From: Treponema sp.
GTDB lineage: Bacteria; Spirochaetota; Spirochaetia; Treponematales; Treponemataceae
Length of the DNA: 64,000 nt
Assembly (NCBI GenBank): GCA_024693045.1
Contig: JAILLQ010000046.1
Location: 1-64,000, forward strand
Direction: 5' to 3'
Below are positions 36,141 to 45,105 of this stretch, one piece after another. Position 1 is the stretch's first letter; every line of letters begins with the position of its first letter. A program made the position numbers and the translations under genes. A model generated the notes under the pieces. That model ran no database searches. It had not been told where the DNA came from and saw only the letters and a list, made by a program, of their open reading frames with translations.

Positions 36141-36899
36141 ATGGATATGTTAAATATAGAACACGTTTCTGCTAATTTCGGCAAACTTGAAGTGCTAAAA
36201 GATATTTCTCTTAATGTAAAAAAAGGTGAAGTAATCTGTCTTATCGGTCCAAGTGGAGCTGGAAAATCAACCCTGCTCAGAACCTTAAACCATCTTGAAC
36301 ACATCAGCGATGGAAAAATTACTGTAATGGGAAAAGTTTTAACACACTACGAAAAAGGAATCAGAAAACTCAATCTTACTTCAAAAGAAAGAAGACAAAT
36401 ACTTCTTGAAATGGGTATGGTTTTCCAGAAATACAATCTATTCCCTCACAAAACGGCTCTTGAAAACACAATGCTTGCACCTATGACTGTTCTGCATAAA
36501 TCTGAAGACGAAGCCAGAACTAATGGTGAACGATTACTCAAAATGGTCGGCCTTGAAGACAAAATGGATGCATTCCCAAATAAACTTTCCGGCGGCCAGC
36601 AGCAGAGAGTTGCCATTGCCAGAGCTCTTGCTATGAATCCAGAAATCATGCTTTTTGATGAACCAACCAGTGCTCTTGATCCTGAACTTGTAGGCGAAGT
36701 TTTATCTGTAATGAAATCACTTGCAGAAGCAGGTATGACAATGCTTGTTGTTACCCACGAAATGGGATTTGCCCGCGAAGTTGCTAATCGCGTATTGTTT
36801 ATGGAAAATGGTCGCATTGTTGAAGATGGAAGTCCAAATGACATATTCCAAAATCCAAAAAGCGATCGACTTAAGCAGTTTTTAAAAGCTATTTTATAA
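36141..36899 (+). CDS. Polar amino acid ABC transporter ATP-binding protein
   Basis: This 252-residue ATPase has Walker [11 protein letters not shown]-loop [11 protein letters not shown], signature [15 protein letters not shown], Walker [13 protein letters not shown] and switch His in [15 protein letters not shown] 36141 is chosen because GGAGA lies 5 nt upstream; a TTG at 36129 is open but would overlap that site. It is the last gene of the import operon and is followed by a strong hairpin. Confidence 0.95.
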   Translation: MDMLNIEHVSANFGKLEVLKDISLNVKKGEVICLIGPSGAGKSTLLRTLNHLEHISDGKITVMGKVLTHYEKGIRKLNLTSKERRQILLEMGMVFQKYNLFPHKTALENTMLAPMTVLHKSEDEARTNGERLLKMVGLEDKMDAFPNKLSGGQQQRVAIARALAMNPEIMLFDEPTSALDPELVGEVLSVMKSLAEAGMTMLVVTHEMGFAREVANRVLFMENGRIVEDGSPNDIFQNPKSDRLKQFLKAIL

Positions 36900-36900
36900 A

Positions 36901-36931
36901 AAAAAGAGGTGCTTCAAAAAGCACCTCTTTT
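36901..36931. terminator. bidirectional terminator between the ABC operon and argS
   Basis: AAAGAGGTGCTT (36903-36914) pairs perfectly with AAGCACCTCTTT (36919-36930). A-rich and T-rich flanks let it work in both directions for these convergent genes. Confidence 0.88.
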
Positions 36932-36939
36932 CATTTTTG

Positions 36940-38679
36940 TTACATCTTTTCGATAATAGTAATTCCCAGAACTTCCATTCCTTTTGCAAGAACTTTGCTT
37001 ACCAAAGAAGAAAGTGCAAGTCGGGTTTCAAGAACATCTTCATTTGATTCAGAAAGAACCGGACATTTTTCATAGAATGAATGGTAATTTGAAGCCAATT
37101 CATATAAATATGTACAGAGTCTGTGTGGTTCATAAGTTTTTGCAGACTGAAGAACAATGCTTCCCAATGCCATACATTTTTTTGCGATTCTTTTTTCGTC
37201 CTCATTTGAAATCACATGAAGATTTGCCTTTTTACCCTGTGCCTGACCTTTTGCAAGAAGGGCCTTACAGCGAACATAAGCGTTCTGAATGTAAGGGGCT
37301 GTGTTTCCGTCAAAAGCAAGCATTCTTTCCCAGTTGAAAACATAATCTTTAATGCGGTCACAAGAAAGATCTGCATACTTGATTGCAGAAATACCGATTG
37401 CAGAAGAAAGAGTTTTTAAGGTTTCTTCCGATGCTTCAGGATTTTTAGCAAGCATAATCTCTTTCGCTCGTTCTTCAGCTTCATCCAAAAGGCTTGAAAG
37501 AGTTACAGTTTCACCGCTTCTAGTTTTAAATGGTTTACCGTCTGGGCCAAGAACAGAACCAAAGGAAACGTGTGTAAGTTCTACACTGTCATCGCAAAGT
37601 TTAGCATCTCTAGCTGCCTGGAAAAGCATACTAAAGTGCATCTTCTGTCTTGTATCAGTTACATAAATAATCTTATTCGCATTCAAAGTGTGAGCACGGT
37701 ATTCAAGAGCAGTAACATCAGTTGCATCGTAACCAAATCCTCCGTCACTCTTTTTAAGAATTAAAGGAACAGGTTCACCATCTCTACCCTGGAAGCCCTG
37801 CGGGAAAAGACAAACAGCTCCATCAGACATCTTAGCCTTTCCTTCATCCAAAAGGCGGTTTGCAACATCATTAAGTTTGTCATTGTAAAAACTTTCGCCG
37901 CAGTAGTCATCGTCTGTAAGAAGAACCCCCATGCGCTTATACATCCAGCCGAAGTGTTTTTTTGATTCGTCGGTAAGAGCTTTCCACAAGTCGATTGATT
38001 CTTTGTCGCCGCTCTGAATTTTTACAACTCTCTGGTGGCTTCTTTCTGCAAAATCAGGGTCTGCGTCGAATTTTACCTTTGATTCTTTATAAAGAGCATT
38101 CAAGTCGCTGATTGTGTGTTCATTAGAATCTTTCCAGCCTAAATCAATAAGGTGTTCAATAAGCATACCAAACTGAGTTCCCCAGTCACCAATGTGATTC
38201 TGTTTAATTACATTGTAACCAAGCTGTTTGTGAGCACGAACGATTGCATCTCCAATAATAGTAGAACGCAAATGACCTACATGCATTTCTTTAGCAATAT
38301 TTGGAGAAGAATAATCCACGATAACTTTCTGGTCTGCACCTACATTAGGAATTCCCAGTTCAGAATCTTCATAAACTTCTTTGATTTTGCTAAGTAAATA
38401 ATCTTTAGAAATGAAAAAGTTGATAAAGCCAGGTTTTACAACGTCCATTTTGTCGATTATATTTTTTGCATCCAAAGCATTTTTTAATTCTTCCGCAATC
38501 TGAAAAGGAGCCTTGTGCAAAAGCTTAGAAAGTGAAAATGATACGTTTGACTGATAGTCGCCAAAATTTTCGTTGTTTGTTTCGGTAACATAATCTTTTG
38601 AAGTATCCAGATCTGTTCCGAAAGCCGATTTTACTCCGGCAATTACAATTTGATTTAAATCTTGAATGATAGTCTTCAT
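36940..38679 (-). CDS. argS: Arginyl-tRNA synthetase
   Basis: This class I synthetase of about 579 residues charges tRNA-Arg. The N-terminal Add1 domain (NFGDYQSNVSFSLSKLL) is followed by HVGHLRSTIIGD (the HIGH region). GLGYDATD-like GFGYDATDVTAL and the DALR anticodon-binding domain (APYIQNAYVRCKALL) come next. I start it at ATG 38679 (MKTIIQDLNQIV). The frame is open to 38703, but the extra residues are hydrophobic and no ribosome site supports them. A TAATAT 7 nt before the ATG suggests leaderless expression. It is divergent from ilvC. Confidence 0.94.
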   Translation of the reverse strand: MKTIIQDLNQIVIAGVKSAFGTDLDTSKDYVTETNNENFGDYQSNVSFSLSKLLHKAPFQIAEELKNALDAKNIIDKMDVVKPGFINFFISKDYLLSKIKEVYEDSELGIPNVGADQKVIVDYSSPNIAKEMHVGHLRSTIIGDAIVRAHKQLGYNVIKQNHIGDWGTQFGMLIEHLIDLGWKDSNEHTISDLNALYKESKVKFDADPDFAERSHQRVVKIQSGDKESIDLWKALTDESKKHFGWMYKRMGVLLTDDDYCGESFYNDKLNDVANRLLDEGKAKMSDGAVCLFPQGFQGRDGEPVPLILKKSDGGFGYDATDVTALEYRAHTLNANKIIYVTDTRQKMHFSMLFQAARDAKLCDDSVELTHVSFGSVLGPDGKPFKTRSGETVTLSSLLDEAEERAKEIMLAKNPEASEETLKTLSSAIGISAIKYADLSCDRIKDYVFNWERMLAFDGNTAPYIQNAYVRCKALLAKGQAQGKKANLHVISNEDEKRIAKKCMALGSIVLQSAKTYEPHRLCTYLYELASNYHSFYEKCPVLSESNEDVLETRLALSSLVSKVLAKGMEVLGITIIEKM

Positions 38680-38686
38680 AAAAAAC

Positions 38687-38715
38687 ATATTAACGAAAAA
38701 CACACTTATTGGGAA
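38687..38715 (-). promoter_or_regulatory. possible leaderless-type promoter of argS
   Basis: On the minus strand TTCCCA (38710-38715), 17 nt, TAATAT (38687-38692), then 7 nt to ATG 38679. Both boxes match consensus at four of six positions, so this is the weaker end of the group. Confidence 0.4.
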
Positions 38716-38806
38716 TTAGATAATTAAAAGAGAAGGCATTTATATAGAAGAAAAGAGTTTTTTACTCTCTTGCATTATTTTCAATAATTAATTGCAATTA
38801 TTTCAG

Positions 38807-38835
38807 TTTACGCAACAGTATTTTATTTATATACT
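38807..38835 (+). promoter_or_regulatory. promoter of ilvC
   Basis: TTTACG (38807-38812), 17 nt, TATACT (38830-38835). A leader of about 40 nt carries AGGAG before ATG 38882. Confidence 0.55.
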
Positions 38836-38881
38836 TGTATCATAAAAGAGAAAATATTTTTTATATAATAGGAGTTCCAAA

Positions 38882-40360
38882 ATGGGAAACAATTATTTTA
38901 ACTCTATTCCTTGGCGTGAAGCTCGTCTTCAGTTGGGACACTGCCGTTCTATGGCAAAAGAAGAATTTGCTGACGGTGTAAAGGCTCTCCAGGGCAAAAA
39001 AATCGTTATCGTTGGTTGTGGTGCTCAGGGCTTGAACCAGGGTATGTGTCTTCGTGACTCTGGCTTGGATGTATCTTACGCTCTTCGCGAATCTGCAATC
39101 ACAGAAAAGCGCCAGTCTTGGAAAAACGCTACAGAAAACGGATTCAAAGTTGGTACTTACGACGAAATGATTCCTACTGCTGACCTTGTTGGTAACCTTA
39201 CTCCAGATAAGCAGCACACTCCTGTAATCACAGAAGTTATGAAGAGAATGAAGAAGGGTTCTGCATTGTGGTACTCACACGGATTCAACATGATTGAAGA
39301 AGGTATGCAGATTCGTAAAGATATTACTGTAATCATGTGTGCTCCAAAGGGTCCTGGTACAGAAGTTTACCACGAATTTGCCCGCGGATTTGGTGTACCT
39401 GATCTTATCGCCGTTCACCCAGAAAACGACCCAGAAGGAAAGGGTTGGGCTATGGCTAAGGCTCTCGCTGTTGGTATGGGCGGAAGCAAAGCTGGTGTTC
39501 TTGAATCAAGCTTCGTTGCTGAAGTTAAGTCTGACCTTATGGGCGAACAGACTATTCTCTGTGGTATGCTCCAGGCTGGTACAATCGTTTGTTACAACAA
39601 GATGGTTGCAGACGGAATGGACCCAGAATATGTTACAAAACTTTTGATGCACGGTTGGAATGTAATTTCTGAAGCTCTTAAGTTTGGTGGAATTACAGGT
39701 ATGATGGACCGTCTTTCTAACCCTGCTAAAATCAAGGCAAATGCTCTTTCTAAAGAAATCAAAACTTTGCTTGCTCCTCTTTACCAGAAGCACATGGACG
39801 ACATCATCAGTGGTGAATTCTCAAGCACAATGATGAAGGACTGGGCTAACAAGGATGTAAATCTTCTTACATGGCGTGAAGAAACTGGAAAACTTCCATT
39901 CGAAAGCCAGAAAGAATCTAGCGTAGAAATCAGAGAACAGGAATACTTTGACAAGGGTATCTTGATGGTTGCTATGGTTAAGGCAGGTTGTGAACTTGCA
40001 TTCGAAACTATGGTTGACGCAGGAATTAAACCTGAATCAGCTTACTACGAATCTCTCCACGAAGTTCCACTTATCGCAAACCTTATCGACCGCAAGCGCC
40101 TCTACGAAATGAACCGCGTAATTTCTGATACTGCTGAATACGGATGTTACCTCTTTGCTCGTGTAGCTGCTCCTATGATGGAAAAAGACCTTATGCCAAA
40201 AGTAACTACAGAAGTTATCGGTAAGGGCTTGAACGTTAAGGACAACGGTGTAAACAATGCCGAACTCGTAGCTGTAAACGCAGAAATCCGCAACCACCCA
40301 ATCGAAGTAGTAGGACGCAAGCTCCGCGCTTACATGACTGCAATGAAACCATTAATTTAA
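38882..40360 (+). CDS. ilvC: Ketol-acid reductoisomerase, long class II form
   Basis: This NADPH- and Mg-dependent enzyme of valine, leucine and isoleucine synthesis is 492 residues, the long form as in E. coli (about 491). It shows GQLG-like [30 protein letters not shown] (Rossmann), [31 protein letters not shown] and [18 protein letters not shown]. Two knotted C-terminal halves carry [13 protein letters not shown] and [16 protein letters not shown] motifs. No other ilv genes adjoin it. Frequent C-ending codons for Phe, Tyr and Asn suggest strong expression rather than foreign origin. Confidence 0.96.
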   Translation: MGNNYFNSIPWREARLQLGHCRSMAKEEFADGVKALQGKKIVIVGCGAQGLNQGMCLRDSGLDVSYALRESAITEKRQSWKNATENGFKVGTYDEMIPTADLVGNLTPDKQHTPVITEVMKRMKKGSALWYSHGFNMIEEGMQIRKDITVIMCAPKGPGTEVYHEFARGFGVPDLIAVHPENDPEGKGWAMAKALAVGMGGSKAGVLESSFVAEVKSDLMGEQTILCGMLQAGTIVCYNKMVADGMDPEYVTKLLMHGWNVISEALKFGGITGMMDRLSNPAKIKANALSKEIKTLLAPLYQKHMDDIISGEFSSTMMKDWANKDVNLLTWREETGKLPFESQKESSVEIREQEYFDKGILMVAMVKAGCELAFETMVDAGIKPESAYYESLHEVPLIANLIDRKRLYEMNRVISDTAEYGCYLFARVAAPMMEKDLMPKVTTEVIGKGLNVKDNGVNNAELVAVNAEIRNHPIEVVGRKLRAYMTAMKPLI

Positions 40361-40386
40361 TTTTTTCTTAAAAATTAAATTAATGA

Positions 40387-40487
40387 CCAGTTTTGCTTAA
40401 TGCAAAACTGGCGACTTGTCGCATAAGAACGCGACGCTTTTCGCTTTGAAAAAGCTGTGAAACTCGTCTTATTTATCAAATAGATAA
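40387..40487. other. array of hairpins between ilvC and a small lipoprotein gene
   Basis: Hairpins follow one another: CCAGTTTTGC/GCAAAACTGG (40387-40411, perfect 10 bp, TTAAT loop), GCGAC/GTCGC (40411-40422), and CTTATTTAT/ATAGATAAG (40467-40487). None has a proper T-run directly after it. This may be a structured 3' end of ilvC, a leader of the downstream gene, or a dispersed repeat, since CCAGTTT...CTGGCGAC also occurs near position 100. Confidence 0.5.
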
Positions 40488-40502
40488 GTCTAAATAAAAA
40501 AA

Positions 40503-40541
40503 GCTTTGTGAATATGAAATACACTTCAATATTCGCAAAGC
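40503..40541 (+). terminator. hairpin before the small lipoprotein gene
   Basis: GCTTTGTGAATAT (40503-40515) pairs with ATATTCGCAAAGC (40529-40541) over 13 bp with one G-T pair, followed by CTTTCTT. It is a likely ilvC terminator, only 24 nt ahead of the next start codon. The weak T-tract leaves room for an attenuator-like role. Confidence 0.6.
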
Positions 40542-40564
40542 CTTTCTTAAAAGGAGAAACTAAA

Positions 40565-41179
40565 ATGAAAAAAAACATTTCTTTGCTTATCAGTGTCACT
40601 TTGCTGGCTACTATTCTTTTCAGCTGCGCTTCTCTTCCTGAACCATCTGAAAAAAACAATAACCTTATCTGCGGAAACATTGCTTACGATTTTAAATGTA
40701 TTCCCAACAAATATGGCTTTCCTGAAAAGTTTACAAAAACAAACGGTATTGAAATACAGATTCAAAATTTAGACACCAAAAAAACTTATACTATGACTTC
40801 TAAATCTAACGGAGATTTTTCAAAAGCCGGAATTTCTGAAGGACTTTACAAAATCATTAAGATTAAGAAAGAGTTAAAACTTGAGAATGGATATGAACAA
40901 CTTATCGAAGTTGACATAAGAGATAAGAGCTGGAATACATTTGAATTCATTCCAATGGAATATTCTGTTATAAATCTTGGTAATCTTACTTTGAATATAG
41001 ATGTAACTAGCATCGATATAAAGAACTTCTATTACAACTATACCTTCCAATGGGACAAAGGTTTTGATGAAGTCTACAATTCCTTCCTTGACAAAAAACT
41101 TGAATCCAGCTGGTTGAATTACAAATGGCTAACTCCGGGTCAAAGCTTACAGACTTATGACCAGATGTCAGAGGAATAA
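40565..41179 (+). CDS. Small lipoprotein of unknown function
   Basis: This lipoprotein of about 204 residues has a signal peptide ending LFSCAS. I start it at ATG 40565 because AAGGAG lies just upstream; the frame is open to 40508, which would include the ribosome site. The mature part includes a short beta-rich stretch (GIEIQIQNLDTKKTYTMTSKSNGDFS) that looks like a carboxypeptidase-regulatory-type small Ig fold. The tail is Trp/Tyr-rich. I recognise no family. It lies after ilvC but is separated by a hairpin, and is convergent with the alkylation-repair gene at a 2-nt gap. Confidence 0.72.
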   Translation: MKKNISLLISVTLLATILFSCASLPEPSEKNNNLICGNIAYDFKCIPNKYGFPEKFTKTNGIEIQIQNLDTKKTYTMTSKSNGDFSKAGISEGLYKIIKIKKELKLENGYEQLIEVDIRDKSWNTFEFIPMEYSVINLGNLTLNIDVTSIDIKNFYYNYTFQWDKGFDEVYNSFLDKKLESSWLNYKWLTPGQSLQTYDQMSEE

Positions 41180-41181
41180 AA

Positions 41182-41928
41182 CTATTCTTCTTCCCGGGAC
41201 AAAAGTCTTTGCAAAAGTTCTTTTTGCCCGGGACTAACTCTATAACTTTCCTTTGCCTTCTGAATCGTCTTCCTAAAGCACCAGTCATTCAGTTCATTTT
41301 TATTTTTAAGAAAATCATAGGTAAAATCCCACTCTTTTGCCAAAGCGGTTGCAAAATACCAGGAAATCATCATATTTATGTAATAATTATCATCTGCATT
41401 TTTTATGTGGGGGCGGCAAAGAGAGGCAACTTTTTTCAGATATTCCGGACAAAATCCACTTTTTTTATCTTGCGCAGACTTTTCCAGAAAATGCCTCATT
41501 AAGATAGCAATAGCAAAACGGATAGAATATGTTTGCTCTGAATCCAGCCACTTATAAACATAAGGCAGGAGCAAAGACTTATTTCTTGCAAAAACCTTGG
41601 GAGAAAGCTGGTCACAAGTAGCCCAATTATCCACAAAAGGTAAAAATTCTTCCACCTTTTTTATACAAGTTTCAAAATCTTTTATTTCACAGAGGATAAA
41701 AGCATGAAGTTGATTTTCATCAAAATATTTGTGAGGTAAGTCAGATAAAAAAAACCGGAGATTTTCAGACGATTCAAGTTCTTTTGCATATATTTTTGCA
41801 AGAGCCTTTAATTCCGGGGTTCTTACTCCAATTACAGAATCAGAAGAAAGAACCGGAATCAGTTTTGCCTGAAAATTCCGGTATTCAATATCCTGAAGTT
41901 CAAATAATTTTTTTTGAATTTCAGTCAT
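41182..41928 (-). CDS. DNA alkylation repair protein (AlkD-like HEAT-repeat protein)
   Basis: This 248-residue all-helical protein matches the AlkD/AlkC-like family of HEAT-repeat DNA glycosylases. Signatures: VIGVRTPELKALAKIYAKE near the N-terminus, FLPFVDNWATCDQLSPKVF and an MISWYFATALAKEWDFTYDFL segment. The Trp/Asp pair in VDNWATCD corresponds to the region holding the AlkD active-site residues. It starts 3 nt after the purB stop without a ribosome site, so it is co-transcribed and coupled with purB. Enzymatic activity is inferred from family. Confidence 0.85.
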   Translation of the reverse strand: MTEIQKKLFELQDIEYRNFQAKLIPVLSSDSVIGVRTPELKALAKIYAKELESSENLRFFLSDLPHKYFDENQLHAFILCEIKDFETCIKKVEEFLPFVDNWATCDQLSPKVFARNKSLLLPYVYKWLDSEQTYSIRFAIAILMRHFLEKSAQDKKSGFCPEYLKKVASLCRPHIKNADDNYYINMMISWYFATALAKEWDFTYDFLKNKNELNDWCFRKTIQKAKESYRVSPGQKELLQRLLSREEE

Positions 41929-41931
41929 CAG

Positions 41932-43353
41932 TTATTTACACAATTCCTTGTACTTCTGTGCAAGACGCTTAGATTTCTTCGCAGCCAAACCACAGTAGTT
42001 AGCAGGGTGTTCAAAGAATGCAGAAGGATTTTCTACGCCAAGTTTTTCAAGCTGAGCTGTAATATCTGCAAATTCTTTTTCGTGAGTTTTAAGTACTTCA
42101 AAGAATGTTTTTCCTGTTTTTTCAGCTTCAAGAGTAATCTTTCGGATAACTTCATGGCCGTCATTGTATCCAGCTTCCCCAAGAAGAATGTAAGCAGGTT
42201 CTGCAAGAACACCACCCTTAACCTTTCCGCCGGCACCTTCAAGATTTTTAGCCATTCCTTCTTTATCAGCCTGAAGTCCTTTTACTACAGAATTCATACG
42301 GGCAACAGCCATTGTAAATCCAGAAACATAGTCTGCGATAAAACGCTGGCTGGCAGAGTTTGTTAAATCTCTCTGATGTTCAGAAATCTGATCCATGTAG
42401 AAAGTAATAACACGAGGACACATTGCTTTCCACAAAGACTTAACATGTTCGCTGTTCCATGGATTTCGTTTCTGAGGCATTGTTGAAGAACCTACCTGAG
42501 TTGCAGCAAAGTATTCAAAAACTTCACCGATTTCTGAACGCTGCAAATTGCGAAGGTCATCAGCAAGGTTAGCGATAATACCAAAAGCAACATTCATTTC
42601 AAGCAAAAGGCGAAGAACATGTTCTGGTTCAACAAGCTGGTTTGAATATTCAGAAGGCTTAAGACCCAAAAATTCAGTGTAAATGCGTTCAAGTTCTTCT
42701 GGATCTTTTACAATCATAGAAGGACCATTGTATGAACCAACAGGACCTGCAAGTTTTCCTACCAAGTCATTGCTCAATTCTTCAATTTTAAGGATTGATT
42801 TTCCAAGACGAGAAACAAATTCTGCAATACTCCATCCAAAAGTGATTGGAACAGCATGCTGTCCGTGAGTTCGTCCTACCTGAGGTGTAGCACATTCGCG
42901 TTCTGCAATGTCGCAAAGGTAACCTTCAAGTTTTTTAAGTTCTGGAAGAACAACATTTTTTGTAACATCGCGCATACGGCAACTCAAAGCTGTATCCAAA
43001 ATATCAACCGATGTGGCACCAAGGTGAACAAGAGGTCCGATTTCTGCATTTACCTTAGTTTTCATAACATTTACAAGAGCACGAATATTGTGCTTTGTTT
43101 TTTCTTCTTCAGTGTAAACTTCTTCTGGATCAATATTTTCTGCAACTGAATCCAAAGTTTTTGCAACTTCATCAGTCAACTGACCGCGAACCTTTAAGTG
43201 AGCCTTTACCAAAGCAGCTTCACATTTTGCACATGAACGGATAGAAGCCTGTTCAGAAATATACTTAGAAAGTCCTGCAAAAGCTTCGCTTTCAGACAAC
43301 GAGTATCTGTGATCGATACAACTTAAATTTTCAAAAATGTTACGTGTTTCCAT
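41932..43353 (-). CDS. purB: Adenylosuccinate lyase
   Basis: This fumarase/aspartase-superfamily enzyme of about 473 residues acts twice in purine synthesis. It shows TSVDILDTALSCRMRD, VGRTHGQHAVPITFGW (catalytic His) and the signature GSSTMPQKRNPWNSEHVKSL (catalytic Ser). I start it at ATG 43353 (METRNIFENL), because a perfect TATAAT lies 7 nt upstream; the frame is open to 43389. Argininosuccinate lyase was considered, but the RNP signature context and ENLSCIDHRYS start fit PurB better. Operon with the AlkD-like gene. Confidence 0.9.
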   Translation of the reverse strand: METRNIFENLSCIDHRYSLSESEAFAGLSKYISEQASIRSCAKCEAALVKAHLKVRGQLTDEVAKTLDSVAENIDPEEVYTEEEKTKHNIRALVNVMKTKVNAEIGPLVHLGATSVDILDTALSCRMRDVTKNVVLPELKKLEGYLCDIAERECATPQVGRTHGQHAVPITFGWSIAEFVSRLGKSILKIEELSNDLVGKLAGPVGSYNGPSMIVKDPEELERIYTEFLGLKPSEYSNQLVEPEHVLRLLLEMNVAFGIIANLADDLRNLQRSEIGEVFEYFAATQVGSSTMPQKRNPWNSEHVKSLWKAMCPRVITFYMDQISEHQRDLTNSASQRFIADYVSGFTMAVARMNSVVKGLQADKEGMAKNLEGAGGKVKGGVLAEPAYILLGEAGYNDGHEVIRKITLEAEKTGKTFFEVLKTHEKEFADITAQLEKLGVENPSAFFEHPANYCGLAAKKSKRLAQKYKELCK

Positions 43354-43360
43354 AAAAAGC

Positions 43361-43389
43361 ATTATAAAGAAAAGCAGAATTAATAACAA
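43361..43389 (-). promoter_or_regulatory. leaderless-type promoter of purB
   Basis: On the minus strand TTGTTA (43384-43389), 17 nt, consensus TATAAT (43361-43366), then 7 nt to ATG 43353, with no Shine-Dalgarno. Confidence 0.65.
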
Positions 43390-43415
43390 TTACTATATAT
43401 ATTTCAGAAATTCTT

Positions 43416-43443
43416 TTGAAATATAAGTATGTGCATTTATAAT
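43416..43443 (+). promoter_or_regulatory. promoter of the GGDEF gene
   Basis: TTGAAA (43416-43421), 16 nt, TATAAT (43438-43443). The leader is about 40 nt and has AAGGA before ATG 43490. It is arranged back to back with the purB promoter. Confidence 0.6.
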
Positions 43444-43489
43444 AGAAGAGTTCACTTCTTGTTTTAACGCATTTTTTTCAAGGATTATT

Positions 43490-45049
43490 ATGAAATCTCG
43501 GAGTCTGACTTTTAAATTTACCCTAATGTTTATCTCTTTCATAATTATAACGCTTATCGTTACTTCAGTTCTTTCTTATATCAATCAACTGCAACTTTAC
43601 AAAAGCCAGAGAGAAGAAGAAAGTACTTACATTTCAACCTATCTTGAAGAACTTTTAATTTCAGACGGAGAAGTTTTTACCTACTATCAGGATTATTTTC
43701 TTGAAAACTATAAAGACCTGCTCGTACCTCATGATTTTGACTTAAGCGAAGTAAAAAAATCTAAGCAAAGATACGAAAGCCTTTTTGCTTCTATTTTTCC
43801 AGGAAAAGTTTTTAGAAAAGACATACCCTTCGAGCAGTTTCCAAAAGAACTAAAGGACGCATTTGCAATTTACCACCATGAAGAATTCCTTCTAAGATTC
43901 GAAAAAGCCCGCAAAGATTTCAAACTTATTTATCTGGAATACATAGTTCCGGTAAATGAAAAAGATAGAGAAGTTACATTTGTTCTGGATTCAATGAGGG
44001 ATGAAAAAATTGTGGATGGAAAAAAATACATTGAACTGGGAATAACCGTTCCTCAACCTCTGGAAGAACACCAAAAAGAATGGGAAGCATGGGAAAGCGG
44101 AAAACGAGCAATCGGTTACGACACTTTTGACAACAAATATGGAAAAACCTACGCCTATTATTCTCCTCTCATCATAAATGGAAGAAAACTAGGATTAATT
44201 GGAGTAGAAGTTGAAATCGCAAAAGTGAATAAAGAAATACTTAAAGCAACTATAGACCAGATGTTCATGATTGGAAGTGTTCTAGTTGTTTTTACCCTTC
44301 TACTACTTTTTCTTATCAGAACGAATTACATACGAAAACTTGTAATTTTAAGTAAAACTATCGAAGAATTCTCTCTTTCAAAAAATACAAAATTGGCAGA
44401 AAACCTCTATGCCGAAGTCACAAATAAAGATGAAATTTCTACAATAATGGGTAAATTTTACGATATGATTCACGAACTGGACATTTACATAAAAAACCTT
44501 ACTAAAGCCCGTGAAGATCTTGAAAATACACAAAAACAGGCAATTGAGTTATCAGAATTAGCAACAAGGGACTCTCTAACTGGAATACGCAACAAAACGG
44601 CCTATGACAGAGAAGTAATAAAAGTAAAGCAAGAAATGCAAGATGGTCTTGATTTCATTGGTGTCGGCATGGTCGATTTAAACTTCTTAAAAAAGATAAA
44701 TGACACTTATGGCCATGACAAAGGAAATATAGCAATCATCAAACTATGTAAAATGATTTGTAAAACATTCGTTCATTCTCCTGTTTTTAGAATAGGAGGC
44801 GATGAATTCGTAATTATTTTAAGAAAACCGGATCTGTCTCAAATAGATGAATTATTGAACAGTTTCCACAAGCAAATGAATGAGCAGCATAAAAACAAAG
44901 AGCTCGAATACTGGGAAAAAATTTCAGCTGCTATCGGATATGCAATATACAATCCCTCTATCGATGCAGATTATGAAAGCATTTTTAAGAGAGCCGACAC
45001 AGAAATGTACAAGAATAAAAAAGCCATGAAAGCTATTAGAAAAGAATAG
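43490..45049 (+). CDS. Membrane diguanylate cyclase (sensor plus GGDEF)
   Basis: This 519-residue protein should make cyclic di-GMP. The first transmembrane segment (about 11-30) is followed by an extracytoplasmic Cache-like sensor domain to about 255 (YYSPLIINGRKLGLIGVEVEI) and a second transmembrane segment (about 263-280). A HAMP-like linker and coiled coil lead to a GGDEF domain starting RDSLTGIRNKTAYD. The active motif RIGGDEF is intact (436-440). The RxxD inhibitory site expected five residues before GGDEF is absent (FVHSPVF there), so product feedback through that site is not expected. Confidence 0.92.
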   Translation: MKSRSLTFKFTLMFISFIIITLIVTSVLSYINQLQLYKSQREEESTYISTYLEELLISDGEVFTYYQDYFLENYKDLLVPHDFDLSEVKKSKQRYESLFASIFPGKVFRKDIPFEQFPKELKDAFAIYHHEEFLLRFEKARKDFKLIYLEYIVPVNEKDREVTFVLDSMRDEKIVDGKKYIELGITVPQPLEEHQKEWEAWESGKRAIGYDTFDNKYGKTYAYYSPLIINGRKLGLIGVEVEIAKVNKEILKATIDQMFMIGSVLVVFTLLLLFLIRTNYIRKLVILSKTIEEFSLSKNTKLAENLYAEVTNKDEISTIMGKFYDMIHELDIYIKNLTKAREDLENTQKQAIELSELATRDSLTGIRNKTAYDREVIKVKQEMQDGLDFIGVGMVDLNFLKKINDTYGHDKGNIAIIKLCKMICKTFVHSPVFRIGGDEFVIILRKPDLSQIDELLNSFHKQMNEQHKNKELEYWEKISAAIGYAIYNPSIDADYESIFKRADTEMYKNKKAMKAIRKE

Positions 45050-45070
45050 TTTTCCTCGTGTCAGAAAATA

Positions 45071-45099
45071 TGGAAATGCTCAAATAAAACTGCTAAAAT
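45071..45099 (+). promoter_or_regulatory. leaderless-type promoter of ybaK
   Basis: TGGAAA (45071-45076), 17 nt, TAAAAT (45094-45099) with an extended TGC in front, then 6 nt to ATG 45106; no Shine-Dalgarno. Confidence 0.5.
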
Positions 45100-45105
45100 G
45101 TCGCC

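Noticed and set aside
38680..38703. argS start at 38703
   Set aside because: The extra residues MFFVNMFF are not typical of ArgS and no ribosome site supports them.
38882..40360. ilvC as a horizontally acquired gene because it is the long E. coli-like form
   Set aside because: Its codon bias resembles other strongly expressed genes in the window (tex, nfnAB), and the long form is found in several phyla; there is no flanking mobile DNA.
43354..43389. purB start at 43389
   Set aside because: The extra residues are hydrophobic, and this stretch holds the purB promoter.
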